Of a DNA stretch of 64,000 nt, positions 1 to 9,309 are shown in pieces. The DNA comes from Bordetella petrii (lineage in GTDB: Bacteria; Pseudomonadota; Gammaproteobacteria; Burkholderiales; Burkholderiaceae_B). A model generated the notes under the pieces. The model saw only the letters and a list, made by a program, of their open reading frames with translations. It did no database searches and had not been told where the DNA came from. A program made the position numbers and the translations under genes. Location: contig WMBV01000016.1 in the NCBI GenBank assembly GCA_017745595.1, forward strand, positions 62,001 through 126,000, written 5' to 3'. The stretch's first letter is position 1. Each line of letters begins with the position of its first letter.

Positions 1-785
1 GCATCCGCGGCACCAACTTCACCGAAATGGGTACCAACCTGCGGGCGGTGGGCTCGGCCGATGACCAGTATGCCTGCGTGGTGCCCGCCGCCAACAATGT
101 GTGCACCACGCTGTTCCCGCAAAAGGGAGTGTGCCTGGCCCAGGGCGGCATCTGGTACGGCGACAACCAGTCCAGCGAAACCAGCGGCGTGCCCGCGACG
201 GGCTATCACAATTGCTGCCAGGTGCAGGCGTACCGGTTGGCCCGCGGCGAAGCCACCAACTTCCTGCCCACCGCCACCAAGGCGGTCACCGACGGCACCT
301 ACAAGCTGGTGCGCCAGACACGCAACCAGTGCGATCCAGTTATGGGCAATGCCCCCGACCCCAGCGCCTACGCCTATAGCGCCACCGGCTACGACGTGAC
401 CGACGAGCTTTACCAGATCGACACGGCTACCCCCGATCCCAAGCTGGACAAGGACGGCAGCCAGCTGGCCGCCGTGGCCCCGCCGCCGCTGGACACCGCG
501 TCGCTGAACGCCGCGCAGCAGCAGGCCTACGCCAATCTGAAGTCCGAGATGGAACGGCACGATGCCGTGGCCAGCTACAACCAGGACTACGACACGGTGA
601 ATTGCCCGGGCGATGGCAACCGCGACCTGGTGGTGGACCAGCAAGACCTGGATAACTGGCGGGAACTGAGCCAGCTGAACAACGGCCAGTCGAGTTGGTA
701 CGACTTCAACCACGATGGCAAGACCGACGCGGCCGACCAGGCCATTATCCAGAATCACATGGGCCAGACGTGCTCCGCCGTATGA
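1..785 (+). CDS. Sulfatase, C-terminal fragment (5' end outside window)
   Basis: Only the 3' part is present: the frame is open from base 3, so the gene starts upstream of the window. The visible 261 residues align by eye with the C-terminal third of the sulfatase at 1949-4141. Shared blocks include the KGVC..GG/QGI..W cysteine-rich segment, YKLVR, DELYQID and a final CPGDGN repeat. The last ~65 residues carry two Ca-loop-like motifs, GDGNRDLVVDQQD and DFNHDGKTDAAD, the second a canonical DxNxDGxxDxxD loop as in dockerin type I repeats. The catalytic N-terminal half cannot be checked. The stop overlaps the next start as ATGA, so the gene is translationally coupled to the FGE-like gene. Assignment as a sulfatase rests on the paralogue, not on its own active site. 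Confidence 0.75.
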   Translation, partial: IRGTNFTEMGTNLRAVGSADDQYACVVPAANNVCTTLFPQKGVCLAQGGIWYGDNQSSETSGVPATGYHNCCQVQAYRLARGEATNFLPTATKAVTDGTYKLVRQTRNQCDPVMGNAPDPSAYAYSATGYDVTDELYQIDTATPDPKLDKDGSQLAAVAPPPLDTASLNAAQQQAYANLKSEMERHDAVASYNQDYDTVNCPGDGNRDLVVDQQDLDNWRELSQLNNGQSSWYDFNHDGKTDAADQAIIQNHMGQTCSAV

Positions 786-1945
786 ACGACCGTTCCAGCA
801 AGAAAAACCGCCTGGGCCTGGCCGCGGCCGCCTGCGCCGCCATCGTGGCGGCGGGCGGGCTGGCCGCGTGGGCGCTGACCGCGCCGGCCCAAAGCGTGGG
901 GGTTGCCGGGGTGGCCAGGCCCATCCTGGGCAATGGCGTCGATACGCCCAGGGACATGGCCTGGGTGCCGGGCGGCACTTTCCTGATGGGCAGCGACAGC
1001 AAGCAGGCCAGCGCCAATGAACGCCCGGCCCACCCGGTGCGGGTGCGCGGCTTCTGGATGGACGTGACGGACGTCACCAACGACCAGTTCGCCGAATTCG
1101 TGCGGCAGACCGGCTATGTGACCACCGCGCAGCGCAAGCCCGATTGGGACACCGTGCGCGTGCAATTGCCGCCCGGCACGCCGAAACCGCCCGACAGCGT
1201 GCTGGTGCCCGGCGGCATGGTGTTCACGGGCACGGCCGCGCCGGTGCGGCTGGACCAGTACTGGCAATGGTGGCGCTTCGTGCCCGGCGCGGACTGGCGC
1301 CACCCGCAGGGTCCGGGCAGCAGTATCGAGGGCAAGGGCGACCATCCCGTGGTGCAGGTCAGCTACGAAGACGCGCAGGCCTATGCCAGGTGGGCGGGCA
1401 AGCGCCTGCCCACCGAAGCCGAATGGGAATTCGCCGCGCGCGGCGGCCTGGAGCAGGCCGACTACGCCTGGGGCAACGAGCTGGCGCCCGGCGGCACGAA
1501 GCGCGCCAATTACTGGGACGCGGACCAGGGCGCCTTTCCCGTGCTGCCGCCGGGCAGCACGGTCGCCGCGCCGGGCACGCAGCCCGTCAAGACGTATCCC
1601 GAGAATGCCTACGGCCTGTACGACATGACCGGCAATGCCTGGCAATGGGTGGCCGACTGGTATCGGGCCGATTATTTCGCGCGGCAGGCCGGCAAGGCGG
1701 GCAAGGGCACGGCCATCAGCAACCCGGTGGGTCCGGCCGACAGCTACGACCCCTCTGACCCGGGCGTGCCGGCCAACGCGCCGCGCCGGGTCATCCGAGG
1801 CGGCTCGTTTCTGTGCAACGAGGATTTCTGTACGTCGTACCGCCCCAGCGCGCGGCGCGGCGCCGACCCCTACAACCCGATGTCGCACCTGGGCTTCCGG
1901 CTGGTCAAGGATGCCCCGCCCGCGGTCGCCCGCGCGGGAGACTGA
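782..1945 (+). CDS. Formylglycine-generating enzyme (FGE/SUMF1)-like, with N-terminal membrane segment
   Basis: The 387-residue protein matches the FGE-sulfatase family, which oxidises the active-site Cys of sulfatases to formylglycine. Visible hallmarks are WVPGGTFLMG near residue 57, RLPTEAEWEFAARGG, YDMTGNAWQWVADWY and the C-terminal RGGSFLCNEDFCTSYR. Its two cysteines (about C345 and C350) match the redox Cys pair of true FGEs. Residues ~11-33 are strongly hydrophobic, giving an uncleaved anchor or signal peptide, whereas typical bacterial FGEs are cytoplasmic. The start at 782 overlaps the preceding stop (ATGA). It lies between two sulfatase genes, which are its obvious clients. FGE-fold proteins with other roles exist, but the retained Cys pair favours true FGE activity. 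Confidence 0.85.
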   Translation: MNDRSSKKNRLGLAAAACAAIVAAGGLAAWALTAPAQSVGVAGVARPILGNGVDTPRDMAWVPGGTFLMGSDSKQASANERPAHPVRVRGFWMDVTDVTNDQFAEFVRQTGYVTTAQRKPDWDTVRVQLPPGTPKPPDSVLVPGGMVFTGTAAPVRLDQYWQWWRFVPGADWRHPQGPGSSIEGKGDHPVVQVSYEDAQAYARWAGKRLPTEAEWEFAARGGLEQADYAWGNELAPGGTKRANYWDADQGAFPVLPPGSTVAAPGTQPVKTYPENAYGLYDMTGNAWQWVADWYRADYFARQAGKAGKGTAISNPVGPADSYDPSDPGVPANAPRRVIRGGSFLCNEDFCTSYRPSARRGADPYNPMSHLGFRLVKDAPPAVARAGD

Positions 1946-1948
1946 ACC

Positions 1949-4141
1949 ATGGAGATGGTCTTGAAGAAACCTCTTTCCACGCTGCTGGCGGCAGGGTTTG
2001 CCGCGGCGTTGCTGAGTGCGTGCGATAGCGGCGGCTCGCACGATGACGGCGGCCAGCCCCCGGACGAGGCGCAGGCGTCCAACATTCTGTTCGTCATCAT
2101 GGACGACGTGGGCATCGATCAGATGGCGTCTTTCGGCTACGGCGGCGCCAGCGCGCCCAGCATGCCGAACATGGACGCCATCGCGCGCGCGGGCGTGCGT
2201 TTCCACAATGCCTGGTCCATGCCCGAATGCTCGCCGGGGCGCGCCTCGTTCTTCGTGGGGCGCTATCCGTTCCGCACCGGCATCAACCAGGCCATCGGGC
2301 CCAACGACCTGGCCAACTCGCAGATATCCCCGTACGACATGACCGTGCCCAAGGTGCTGAAAGAGGCCGGTTATGAAAGCGCGATGTTCGGCAAATTCCA
2401 CCTGGCCGGGCCCGAGAACAACTCGGCGGAGAACGCCACCCCCCGCCAGCTGGGCTGGGATTATTTCTATGGCTGGATCGGCGGGCTGCCGGGCTCGATC
2501 GACACCACCGCCGGGGGCGTCGCTCCGGCGGGCACGTATTCTTGCGGCTTCGTGCCCGGGCGCGCCGCCGGCGGCGCCGAGACGGGGGCGTGCTACCAGG
2601 CGGACAACAGTTGCAGCGTCATCACGCGCACGTCGGCGCACCAGGACGCCGCCGGCCTGCAATGCCTGTCGTCGGGCGGCATTTTCGTTCCCGACGAAAC
2701 CTGCGGCACGCCGTCGTCCCCGCTGGCGTTCGACCGGGAAAACGGCTATTACGTGTCGCCCCTGGTCATCATCAACGGCCCCAGCCTGGAAAAGGTGCCG
2801 CTGACCGACCCGCGGGCACGGCAGTACCGCACCAAGACCGAAGCCGACGCGGCCATCGAATGGATCAAGTCGCGTCCCGGCGACAAGCCCTGGATGGCGA
2901 CGGTAAGCTTCAGCGCCGCCCATACGCCGTGGCAGCAGCCGCCCGGCGATCTGCTCGGCTCGACCCACGAGCCCGCCTCGGATAGCTGGAGCTGCCAGGC
3001 CACCCTTACGGGGCGCAAGATCCAGAACAACATGACGGAAGCCATGGACACCGAGTTCGGCCGGTTGATGGTGGAAACCGGGCTGGCCAGCCGGGGTGCG
3101 GATGGCAGCCTGGTGTACGACCCCAAGGCGTCGAATACGGTCGTGGTCATCATGGGCGACAACGGGTCGCTGGGTTCCGCCGTCAAGCTGCCGTTCTCGG
3201 GCTCGCAGGCCAAGGGCACGGCTTACCAGACGGGCGTCTGGGATCCGCTGATCATCGCCGGGCCGCAGGTGGTGGACCCGGACCGCGAAGTGAACCACAT
3301 GGTCAATGCCGTGGACCTGTTCCAGTTCTTCGGCGAAATCGCCGGCCTGGACGTGCACAAGGAAGTGCCGCGCACGGTCGATTCGGTAGGGGTGCTGCCT
3401 TACCTGACCAACCCCGGCCAGGCCAGCCTGCGCACCGTCAATTTCACGATGGGCGGGGTCAACCTGCAAGCCAACGGCGCCCGCAATCCGCCCTGCGTCA
3501 TCAATACGAGTTGCACGCAGATTCCGGTCAGCAAGGGCGTGTGCGAAGACAACCAGGGTATTTTCTGGGGGCCCGGCTATAGCGATCCGTCTGTCGTCGA
3601 GAACGGCGGCGCGGGGTACAAGATGTGCGCCGATGTGAACCGCGCGCTGTTCGACGCGGGCCGCCCTCTGGTGGATATCCTGCCCGAAACCTCCATTGCC
3701 GTGCGCAACGACCGCTACAAGCTGGTGCGCAATTCCACCCAGAACTTCAACACCGCCACCCGGGATGTCGAGACCAACGTGGTCGATGAGCTGTACGAAA
3801 TCGACCAGGCCGTGCCCGTGCCACTGCTGGATACGCCGGACCGCAATCTGCTGGCCACCGCGCCCACGCCGGAAAACCTGGCCACGTATGACGATCTGAA
3901 AGCCACGATGGAAAAGATCCTGGCGTCCGAGCCCGATTGCCCGGGCGACGGCAACAAGGACGGGGTCGTGAACGCGCAAGACCTGGAAAACTGGCGCAAG
4001 TTCGCCAACGGCTGGGGGCTGTCCAGCGTCTACGACTTTTTCGTGGGCGGCGTGCTGGATGGAAAGACCGACAACACCGACGAAACCATCATCCAGAACA
4101 ACCTGAACACCAACTGCCCCGCCTCGTACGGCGTGTATTGA
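1949..4141 (+). CDS. Lipoprotein sulfatase (Cys-type) with C-terminal dockerin-like repeats
   Basis: A 730-residue sulfatase. The N-terminus is a lipoprotein signal ending in LLSAC (Cys25) with Asp at +2. NILFVIMDDVG supplies the metal-binding Asp pair (52-53), and the activation motif C-S-P-G-R (Cys94) sits in the context SPGRASFFVGRYPFRTG. It therefore needs conversion of Cys to formylglycine, fitting the FGE-like gene 3 bases upstream. Later VVVIMGDNGS and KLPFSGSQAKGTAYQTG match the alkaline-phosphatase/sulfatase fold. The last ~70 residues contain GDGNKDGVVNAQD (a good Ca loop) and a degenerate second loop ending LDGKTDNTDE. A GGGAGA Shine-Dalgarno lies about 8 bases before 1949; an ATG at 1955 is an alternative start. 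Substrate unknown; long Cys-containing inserts (~210-260) are unusual. Confidence 0.88.
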   Translation: MEMVLKKPLSTLLAAGFAAALLSACDSGGSHDDGGQPPDEAQASNILFVIMDDVGIDQMASFGYGGASAPSMPNMDAIARAGVRFHNAWSMPECSPGRASFFVGRYPFRTGINQAIGPNDLANSQISPYDMTVPKVLKEAGYESAMFGKFHLAGPENNSAENATPRQLGWDYFYGWIGGLPGSIDTTAGGVAPAGTYSCGFVPGRAAGGAETGACYQADNSCSVITRTSAHQDAAGLQCLSSGGIFVPDETCGTPSSPLAFDRENGYYVSPLVIINGPSLEKVPLTDPRARQYRTKTEADAAIEWIKSRPGDKPWMATVSFSAAHTPWQQPPGDLLGSTHEPASDSWSCQATLTGRKIQNNMTEAMDTEFGRLMVETGLASRGADGSLVYDPKASNTVVVIMGDNGSLGSAVKLPFSGSQAKGTAYQTGVWDPLIIAGPQVVDPDREVNHMVNAVDLFQFFGEIAGLDVHKEVPRTVDSVGVLPYLTNPGQASLRTVNFTMGGVNLQANGARNPPCVINTSCTQIPVSKGVCEDNQGIFWGPGYSDPSVVENGGAGYKMCADVNRALFDAGRPLVDILPETSIAVRNDRYKLVRNSTQNFNTATRDVETNVVDELYEIDQAVPVPLLDTPDRNLLATAPTPENLATYDDLKATMEKILASEPDCPGDGNKDGVVNAQDLENWRKFANGWGLSSVYDFFVGGVLDGKTDNTDETIIQNNLNTNCPASYGVY

Positions 4142-4145
4142 GCAG

Positions 4146-4168
4146 ACGGGCCGCCGGCGGCGGCCCGT
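4146..4168. terminator. Strong GC hairpin between convergent genes
   Basis: A perfect 10-bp inverted repeat (ACGGGCCGCC / GGCGGCCCGT) with a 3-base loop fills most of the space between the convergent sulfatase and gspF stops. There is no T-run, so it is a candidate bidirectional or Rho-assisted terminator rather than a classical intrinsic one. Confidence 0.55.
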
Positions 4169-4173
4169 CGCCA

Positions 4174-5385
4174 TTACTGGATCATCTGGTTGATTTCGAT
4201 GATGGGCAACATGATGGCCAGCACGATGACCAGCACGATGCCGCCCATGGCCAATATCATCAGGGGTTCGAGCAGGGCGGTCATCGTCATGGCGCGGCGT
4301 TCCAGCTCGCTGGACAGGGTGCGCGCCGCCCGTTCCAGCATGGCGGGCAGCGCGCCGGTGCGCTCGCCGCTGCCCGTCAGGTAGATCAGCAGCGGCGGAA
4401 AGGTTTTCTGCGCCTGCAGGGCGCTGGCCAGTGAACTGCCCTCGCGCACCTGCCGGGCCGCTTCATCGGCGGCAAGGCGCAATCTGTCGTTGCCCAGCGT
4501 GCGGCAGGCGGCGTCCAGCGCCGCCAGCAGCGGCACGCCACCGCTGGTCAGGATGGACAGCGTGGCGGCGTAGCGGGCGGTATTCACGCCCAGCACGTAG
4601 CGGCCCAGCAGGGGCAGGCGCAATACCCGGGCATGCCAGGCCAGCCTGGCGGGCGGGTGGCGCAGGCGCCAGCGCCACAGCGCGAACAAGGCAATCAGCC
4701 CCAGCGCCGCCACGGCTCCCCAGTCGCGGACCAGGCCGCTGGCCGACAGCATGAGTCGGGTCAGCAGCGGCAAAGTCTGGTGCGCCTGGTTGAAGGCGCC
4801 CACTACCTGCGGCACGACGTAGCTCAGCAGGAAAATCACGATCACGATCGACACCAGCGTCACGATGGCCGGGTAGATGAAGGCGGTCAGGATCTTGTTG
4901 CGCAGCGAGCTGCGCGATTCGATGTAGTCGGCCAGTTTTTCCATGACCTGCGACAGGTCGCCCGATTCTTCTCCGGCATCTATCAAGGCCCGGTAGATGG
5001 GCGGGAAGTCGCGCGGGTGCGCGGCCAGCGCCTGGCCCAGCCGGTGTCCGGCGCGCACGTCGGCCCGCACCGATGCCAGCGTATCGATCAGGTGCCGGCG
5101 CTCGGCTTGTTCCAGCGTGGCGCTCAGCGCGGTATCCAGGGGCAGGCGGGCCGCCAGCAGGCTGGCCAGCTGGCGCGTCAGCCAGCATAGATCCGCATCG
5201 TTGATGCGCGGGCCTTTCAGCAGCCGGCCCGCGCCGGCGCCGCCGCCATGGGCCGGGCGGATCGACAGGGGCAGCAGCCCGCGCGAGCGCAGCGCCTGGC
5301 GCGCGTTGCGGCCGCTGTCGGCATCGATGAGCCCGCGCTCGACTTGCCCGCGCGCATCGGCGGCTTCGTAACGATAGGCAGGCAT
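4174..5385 (-). CDS. gspF: Type II secretion inner-membrane platform protein GspF
   Basis: 403 residues, the usual length for GspF. It begins MPAYRYEAADARGQ, typical of GspF/PilC, and has the duplicated cytoplasmic T2SSF domain. Transmembrane helices are visible around residues 170-190 (AIVTLVSIVIVIFLLSYVV), 220-240 and at the C-terminus (MILAMGGIVLVIVLAIMLPI). It anchors the ATPase GspE to the inner-membrane platform. It is the last gene of the gspG-F operon, 22 bases after gspE, with a clear AAGGAGA ribosome site. Confidence 0.96.
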   Translation of the reverse strand: MPAYRYEAADARGQVERGLIDADSGRNARQALRSRGLLPLSIRPAHGGGAGAGRLLKGPRINDADLCWLTRQLASLLAARLPLDTALSATLEQAERRHLIDTLASVRADVRAGHRLGQALAAHPRDFPPIYRALIDAGEESGDLSQVMEKLADYIESRSSLRNKILTAFIYPAIVTLVSIVIVIFLLSYVVPQVVGAFNQAHQTLPLLTRLMLSASGLVRDWGAVAALGLIALFALWRWRLRHPPARLAWHARVLRLPLLGRYVLGVNTARYAATLSILTSGGVPLLAALDAACRTLGNDRLRLAADEAARQVREGSSLASALQAQKTFPPLLIYLTGSGERTGALPAMLERAARTLSSELERRAMTMTALLEPLMILAMGGIVLVIVLAIMLPIIEINQMIQ

Positions 5386-5407
5386 GTCGTCTCCTTATTC
5401 GAGGCCG

Positions 5408-6829
5408 TCAGGATTCGCGCGTGACCCGGGCGATTTCTTCGTCAGTAGTAATGCCTTGCTCCACCCAGCGCATGCCGTCCTGCCGCAGGCTGCGCATGCC
5501 GGTGCGCGCGGCGGCATGCCGCAAGGCCTGCTCGTCGGCGCCGTTGTGGATCAGGCCGCGGGCCGCGTCGTCCACGGCAAACAATTCGTGTACGCCGGTG
5601 CGGCCGCTGTAGCCGGTGTGGCTGCACGCGGGGCATCCGGCGGGGTTCCAGGCCGCCGTGCCGGCGCGATCGAGTTTGCAGTGCGGGCAGAGCTTGCGCA
5701 CCAGGCGCTGCGCCAGCACGCCCTGCAGGGTCGATGCCAGCAGAAAGGGCTCCACGCCCATGTCGATCAGGCGGGTCACCGCGGACACCGCGTCGTTGGT
5801 GTGCAGCGTGGCCAGCACCAGATGCCCGGTCAGCGAGGCCTGCACCGCGATCTGCGCAGTTTCCAGGTCGCGGATTTCGCCGATCATGATCACGTCCGGG
5901 TCCTGGCGCAGGATGGCCCGCAGCGCCGTCCCGAAAGTGAGGTTGATGCGGGAGTTGACCTGGGTCTGGCCGATGCCCGGCAGGTCGTATTCAATGGGAT
6001 CTTCCACCGTCAGGATATTGGTGGTACCGGTATCCAGGCGGCCCAGCGCGGCGTACAGGGTGGTGCTCTTGCCGCTGCCGGTGGGGCCGGTGACCAGCAC
6101 GATGCCGTTCGGCCGGTGGATCAACTGGTCGAGTTCGGCCAGCACGTCGGGCGCCATGCCCAGGCGCCCGAGCTCCAGGCGCCCCGCCTCTTTGTCCAGC
6201 AGGCGCAGCACGGCGCGCTCGCCGTGCCCGGTGGGCAGGGTCGATACCCGCACGTCGATGGGGCGGCCGCCCACGCGTAGGGCAATGCGCCCGTCCTGCG
6301 GCAGGCGCTTTTCCGCGATGTCCAGGTTGGCCATGATCTTGATGCGCGACACCAGGGCGTTGTGCAGGGCGCGCCGCGGGCTGACGATGTCGCGCAGGAT
6401 GCCGTCCACCCGGTAGCGCACCATCGAGTGCACCTCGAATGCCTCCAGGTGTATGTCGCTGGCGCCGTCCCGCGTGGCCTGGGTGAACAGCGCGTTGATC
6501 ATGCGGATGACCGGCGCATCGTCCTGGGCCTCGAGCAGGTCTTCCACCGGGCGGATGTCCTGCATCAGGCGGTCCAGGTCGATTTCGCTGGCGGCCTCGT
6601 CCACCACCGTCGCGGCGTCGTCCGTCTGCGCATAGGCCGCCGCCAGCAGCGTATCGAGTTCGGCGTCGGGCACGACGCGGTGGGGCAGTTCGCCGTGGCA
6701 GCGGCGAATCTCGACCAGCGCCCAGTCCGGCGTGCGCTCGGACGTCGTCAGCAGGGCGCCGGCGGCGCCGCTGGCCTGGATCAGCGCCCGGTGCTCGCGC
6801 GCCCAGGCGTAGGGCAGCCGTGTCTTCAT
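5408..6829 (-). CDS. gspE: Type II secretion ATPase GspE
   Basis: 473 residues. It powers pseudopilus assembly from the cytoplasmic face. Visible: N1E-like region, [10 protein letters not shown], Walker [10 protein letters not shown] at 248-256, Asp box ([11 protein letters not shown]), Walker B ([11 protein letters not shown]) and His box ([12 protein letters not shown]). The zinc-binding tetracysteine is C381-x2-C384-x14-C399-x2-C402, the C-terminal metal domain of GspE proteins. The start at 6829 overlaps the gspD stop (ATGA) and removes an upstream open frame that is only a gspD shadow. Confidence 0.97.
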   Translation of the reverse strand: MKTRLPYAWAREHRALIQASGAAGALLTTSERTPDWALVEIRRCHGELPHRVVPDAELDTLLAAAYAQTDDAATVVDEAASEIDLDRLMQDIRPVEDLLEAQDDAPVIRMINALFTQATRDGASDIHLEAFEVHSMVRYRVDGILRDIVSPRRALHNALVSRIKIMANLDIAEKRLPQDGRIALRVGGRPIDVRVSTLPTGHGERAVLRLLDKEAGRLELGRLGMAPDVLAELDQLIHRPNGIVLVTGPTGSGKSTTLYAALGRLDTGTTNILTVEDPIEYDLPGIGQTQVNSRINLTFGTALRAILRQDPDVIMIGEIRDLETAQIAVQASLTGHLVLATLHTNDAVSAVTRLIDMGVEPFLLASTLQGVLAQRLVRKLCPHCKLDRAGTAAWNPAGCPACSHTGYSGRTGVHELFAVDDAARGLIHNGADEQALRHAAARTGMRSLRQDGMRWVEQGITTDEEIARVTRES

Positions 6830-9276
6830 AGGCGCTGGCCCGGCGTGGCAGGGGCGGCCGCGCCGGGCTGGCCCGCCGGGGGCGCCGGCGCAGGCGCGGC
6901 CGGCACGGCATCCGGCGTGCGCAGGTCCAGCAAGCCGGTATTGGCGTCGCGGTCGATCTCGGGCAGCGCGACGCTGCTGGCGTCGGGCGCGAACCACGTC
7001 GAGCGCGGGGGCAGGTTGTGCTGCACCGCGCGGATATAGTTGTACCGGTCCAGCGTCATGCTGGCGCTGTCCTGCGGGGTGCGCAGGATGTGCGGGCGCA
7101 GGAAGATCATCAGGTTGGTCTTGGAATGGCTGCGGCTGTCGTAGCGGAAGAAATTGCCGATGAAGGGAATGCTGCTCAGCACCGGGACCGCCTTGGTGGT
7201 GTCGTTCACCACGTTCTCGATCAGCCCGCCCAGCACGATGATCTGGCTGTCGTCGACCAGCACATTGGTTTCCAGGGCGCGCTTGCGCGTCACCAGCCCG
7301 TTGGCGGCGACCGACACGCTGGCGTCGATGCTGCTCACCTCTTGGTACAGGGCCAGTTTCACCGTGCCGCCTTCGGATATCTGCGGGCGGATGCGCAGGG
7401 TCAGGCCCACGTCTTCCCGCGAGATGGTCTGGAACGGGTTGCTGGCGCCATCGCCGGAGGTCGTGTATTGGCCGGTGACGAACGGCACCGTCCTGCCCAC
7501 CATGATGCTGGCCTCTTCGTTGTCCAGGGTCAGCAGGTTGGGGGTAGACAGGATGTTGGCGCCGCCCGTCGATTCCAGGGCGCGGGCCAGCACGCTCAGG
7601 TTGACGATCTCTTTGCCCAGCACGTTCACCGTGCCCTTGACCACGCCCAGGCTCAGGCCCTGGCCCAGCGCGTCGATGGTGGTGACGCCGCTGGTGTTCA
7701 GGCCGCTGCCGCCGAAATTCGCGCCGCCGATGAATGAGGGATTGCCGGACTCGATGCCGCTGCCGCCCGTCATCCACTGGATGCCGAACTCGGCTGCCTT
7801 GTCGCTGCTGACTTCGACGATCAGGCTTTCCACCAAGACTTGCGCGCGCCGCTGGTCGAGCTGGTCGATGATCTCGCGCAGGCTGCGGTACAAGGGCGGC
7901 GGCGCCGAGATGATCAGCGTATTGGTGGCGGGGTCGGCCTGCACCGTGGCGCCGCCGGCCGTGAAAGCCACGCTGCGAGTGTCGTTGCCGCCGGCGCCGG
8001 CCATGACATCGGCCGGATCGCCCAGCGCGGTGCCGGCCAGCGCCGCGCCGCTGCCGCCGCCGCGGAACCCGGCGTTGGCCAGGGCGGCGCTCGCGCCCAT
8101 GCCGGACGTGGCGCCGGCCATGGTGGAATTGGCGCCCAGGCCGGATTCCGACAGGCCGCCGTTGGCCGGGTCGCCCTGGCCCGTAGACTGGCCGCTCAGG
8201 GCGCCCCGCAAGACTTCGGCCAGGCGGGTGGCCTGCGCGTTGCGCAGGTATACGACATGCAGATTGCCGGCGCGCGTTTGCGGGTTGTCGATACGCTGGA
8301 TCAAGGCGCGTGCTTGCTGCAGTTTTTCCGGGCTGCTGGCGCGCAGCAGCACCGAGTTGCTGCGCGGGTCGGCCACGACGGTAACCCGCTGGGTGGCATT
8401 GCTCGCGGCGCCCTGGTTCAGTACTTGCGAGGCCAGCGCCGCCACGTCGACCGCCACGCCGTGCTCGACGGTGACGAGGTCGGTACTGAAGGAATCGGGC
8501 GTGTCGATGCTGGCAATGACGTCGGCAATGCGCTTGATATTGTCCGCGTAGTCGGTAATGACCAGCGTGTTGTTGCCCGGATAGACGTTTATGGAGTTGT
8601 TGGGCGCGATCATGGGCCGCAGCACGGGCATGAGGTTGGCGGCGTTCTCGTAGCGCAGCTGGAATACCCGGGTGACGAGCTCGCCGCTGTGGGCGGTGCC
8701 CGGCGCCGTGCCGTCGGTCACCGCCATGCCCTGCAGCTTGGCATCGGCTTCGGGCACCACGCGGCTGACGCCGCCGGTATCCACGACGGCGAAGCCCTGC
8801 ATGCGCAGGGCGCCCAGCAGCATCGAGTAGGCGGTGGCGCGATCGACCGGCGTTTCCGAAACCAGTGTCAGCTTGCCCTTGACGCGCGGGTCCACCAGGA
8901 AATTCCGGCCCGTGAAGCGGGCCAGGGCGCGTATTACGCCCGGCAGGTCGGCGTCCACAAAGTTCAGCGTAATGCCGCCGCCGGCGGCGTCGCCCGCCGC
9001 TGGCGCGTCAGGCGTCGTGGCGGCCTGCCTGGCGGAGCGGTCCGGCGCCGGCGGGGCGGGCCGCGGCCGGGAAACCGGGGTGCTCTTGGGGGGCGGGGCT
9101 TCCTGGCGCCAGCCCTGGCCGGTCGAGGTGCTGACGATCAGCGGCGAAGGGCCAGGCACATCGGCGCCCGGTCCGATGGGCGCGGCGCAGCCGGCCAGTG
9201 CCAAAGACAGTGTCAGAGTCGGCCAGGCTGGGTGGAAACGGCGGCGGTGACATGTAATGGCGCGGAAATCTTTCAT
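6826..9276 (-). CDS. gspD: Type II secretin GspD, predicted lipoprotein
   Basis: 816 residues, the outer-membrane channel. N0 and repeated N1-N3 domains (e.g. [27 protein letters not shown] split over the N0/N1 area; [15 protein letters not shown]) precede the C-terminal secretin domain ([26 protein letters not shown]). The N-terminus ends in a lipobox, LALAGC with Cys30, so the secretin itself may be lipidated. A Gly/Ala/Ser-rich insert of ~75 residues (about 365-440) lies in the N3 region, where other secretins have disordered loops. No pilotin gene is seen nearby. The stop overlaps the gspE start. Confidence 0.96.
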   Translation of the reverse strand: MKDFRAITCHRRRFHPAWPTLTLSLALAGCAAPIGPGADVPGPSPLIVSTSTGQGWRQEAPPPKSTPVSRPRPAPPAPDRSARQAATTPDAPAAGDAAGGGITLNFVDADLPGVIRALARFTGRNFLVDPRVKGKLTLVSETPVDRATAYSMLLGALRMQGFAVVDTGGVSRVVPEADAKLQGMAVTDGTAPGTAHSGELVTRVFQLRYENAANLMPVLRPMIAPNNSINVYPGNNTLVITDYADNIKRIADVIASIDTPDSFSTDLVTVEHGVAVDVAALASQVLNQGAASNATQRVTVVADPRSNSVLLRASSPEKLQQARALIQRIDNPQTRAGNLHVVYLRNAQATRLAEVLRGALSGQSTGQGDPANGGLSESGLGANSTMAGATSGMGASAALANAGFRGGGSGAALAGTALGDPADVMAGAGGNDTRSVAFTAGGATVQADPATNTLIISAPPPLYRSLREIIDQLDQRRAQVLVESLIVEVSSDKAAEFGIQWMTGGSGIESGNPSFIGGANFGGSGLNTSGVTTIDALGQGLSLGVVKGTVNVLGKEIVNLSVLARALESTGGANILSTPNLLTLDNEEASIMVGRTVPFVTGQYTTSGDGASNPFQTISREDVGLTLRIRPQISEGGTVKLALYQEVSSIDASVSVAANGLVTRKRALETNVLVDDSQIIVLGGLIENVVNDTTKAVPVLSSIPFIGNFFRYDSRSHSKTNLMIFLRPHILRTPQDSASMTLDRYNYIRAVQHNLPPRSTWFAPDASSVALPEIDRDANTGLLDLRTPDAVPAAPAPAPPAGQPGAAAPATPGQRL

Positions 9277-9309
9277 GACGGTATCGATGGCCTGGTTCTT
9301 CAGGATGCG

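Noticed and set aside
755-4174. 1139-codon open frame on the minus strand opposite the FGE and sulfatase genes
   Set aside because: Arg/His/Gly/Ala-rich translation with no motifs; antisense to two well-supported genes. High GC at third positions opens such frames.
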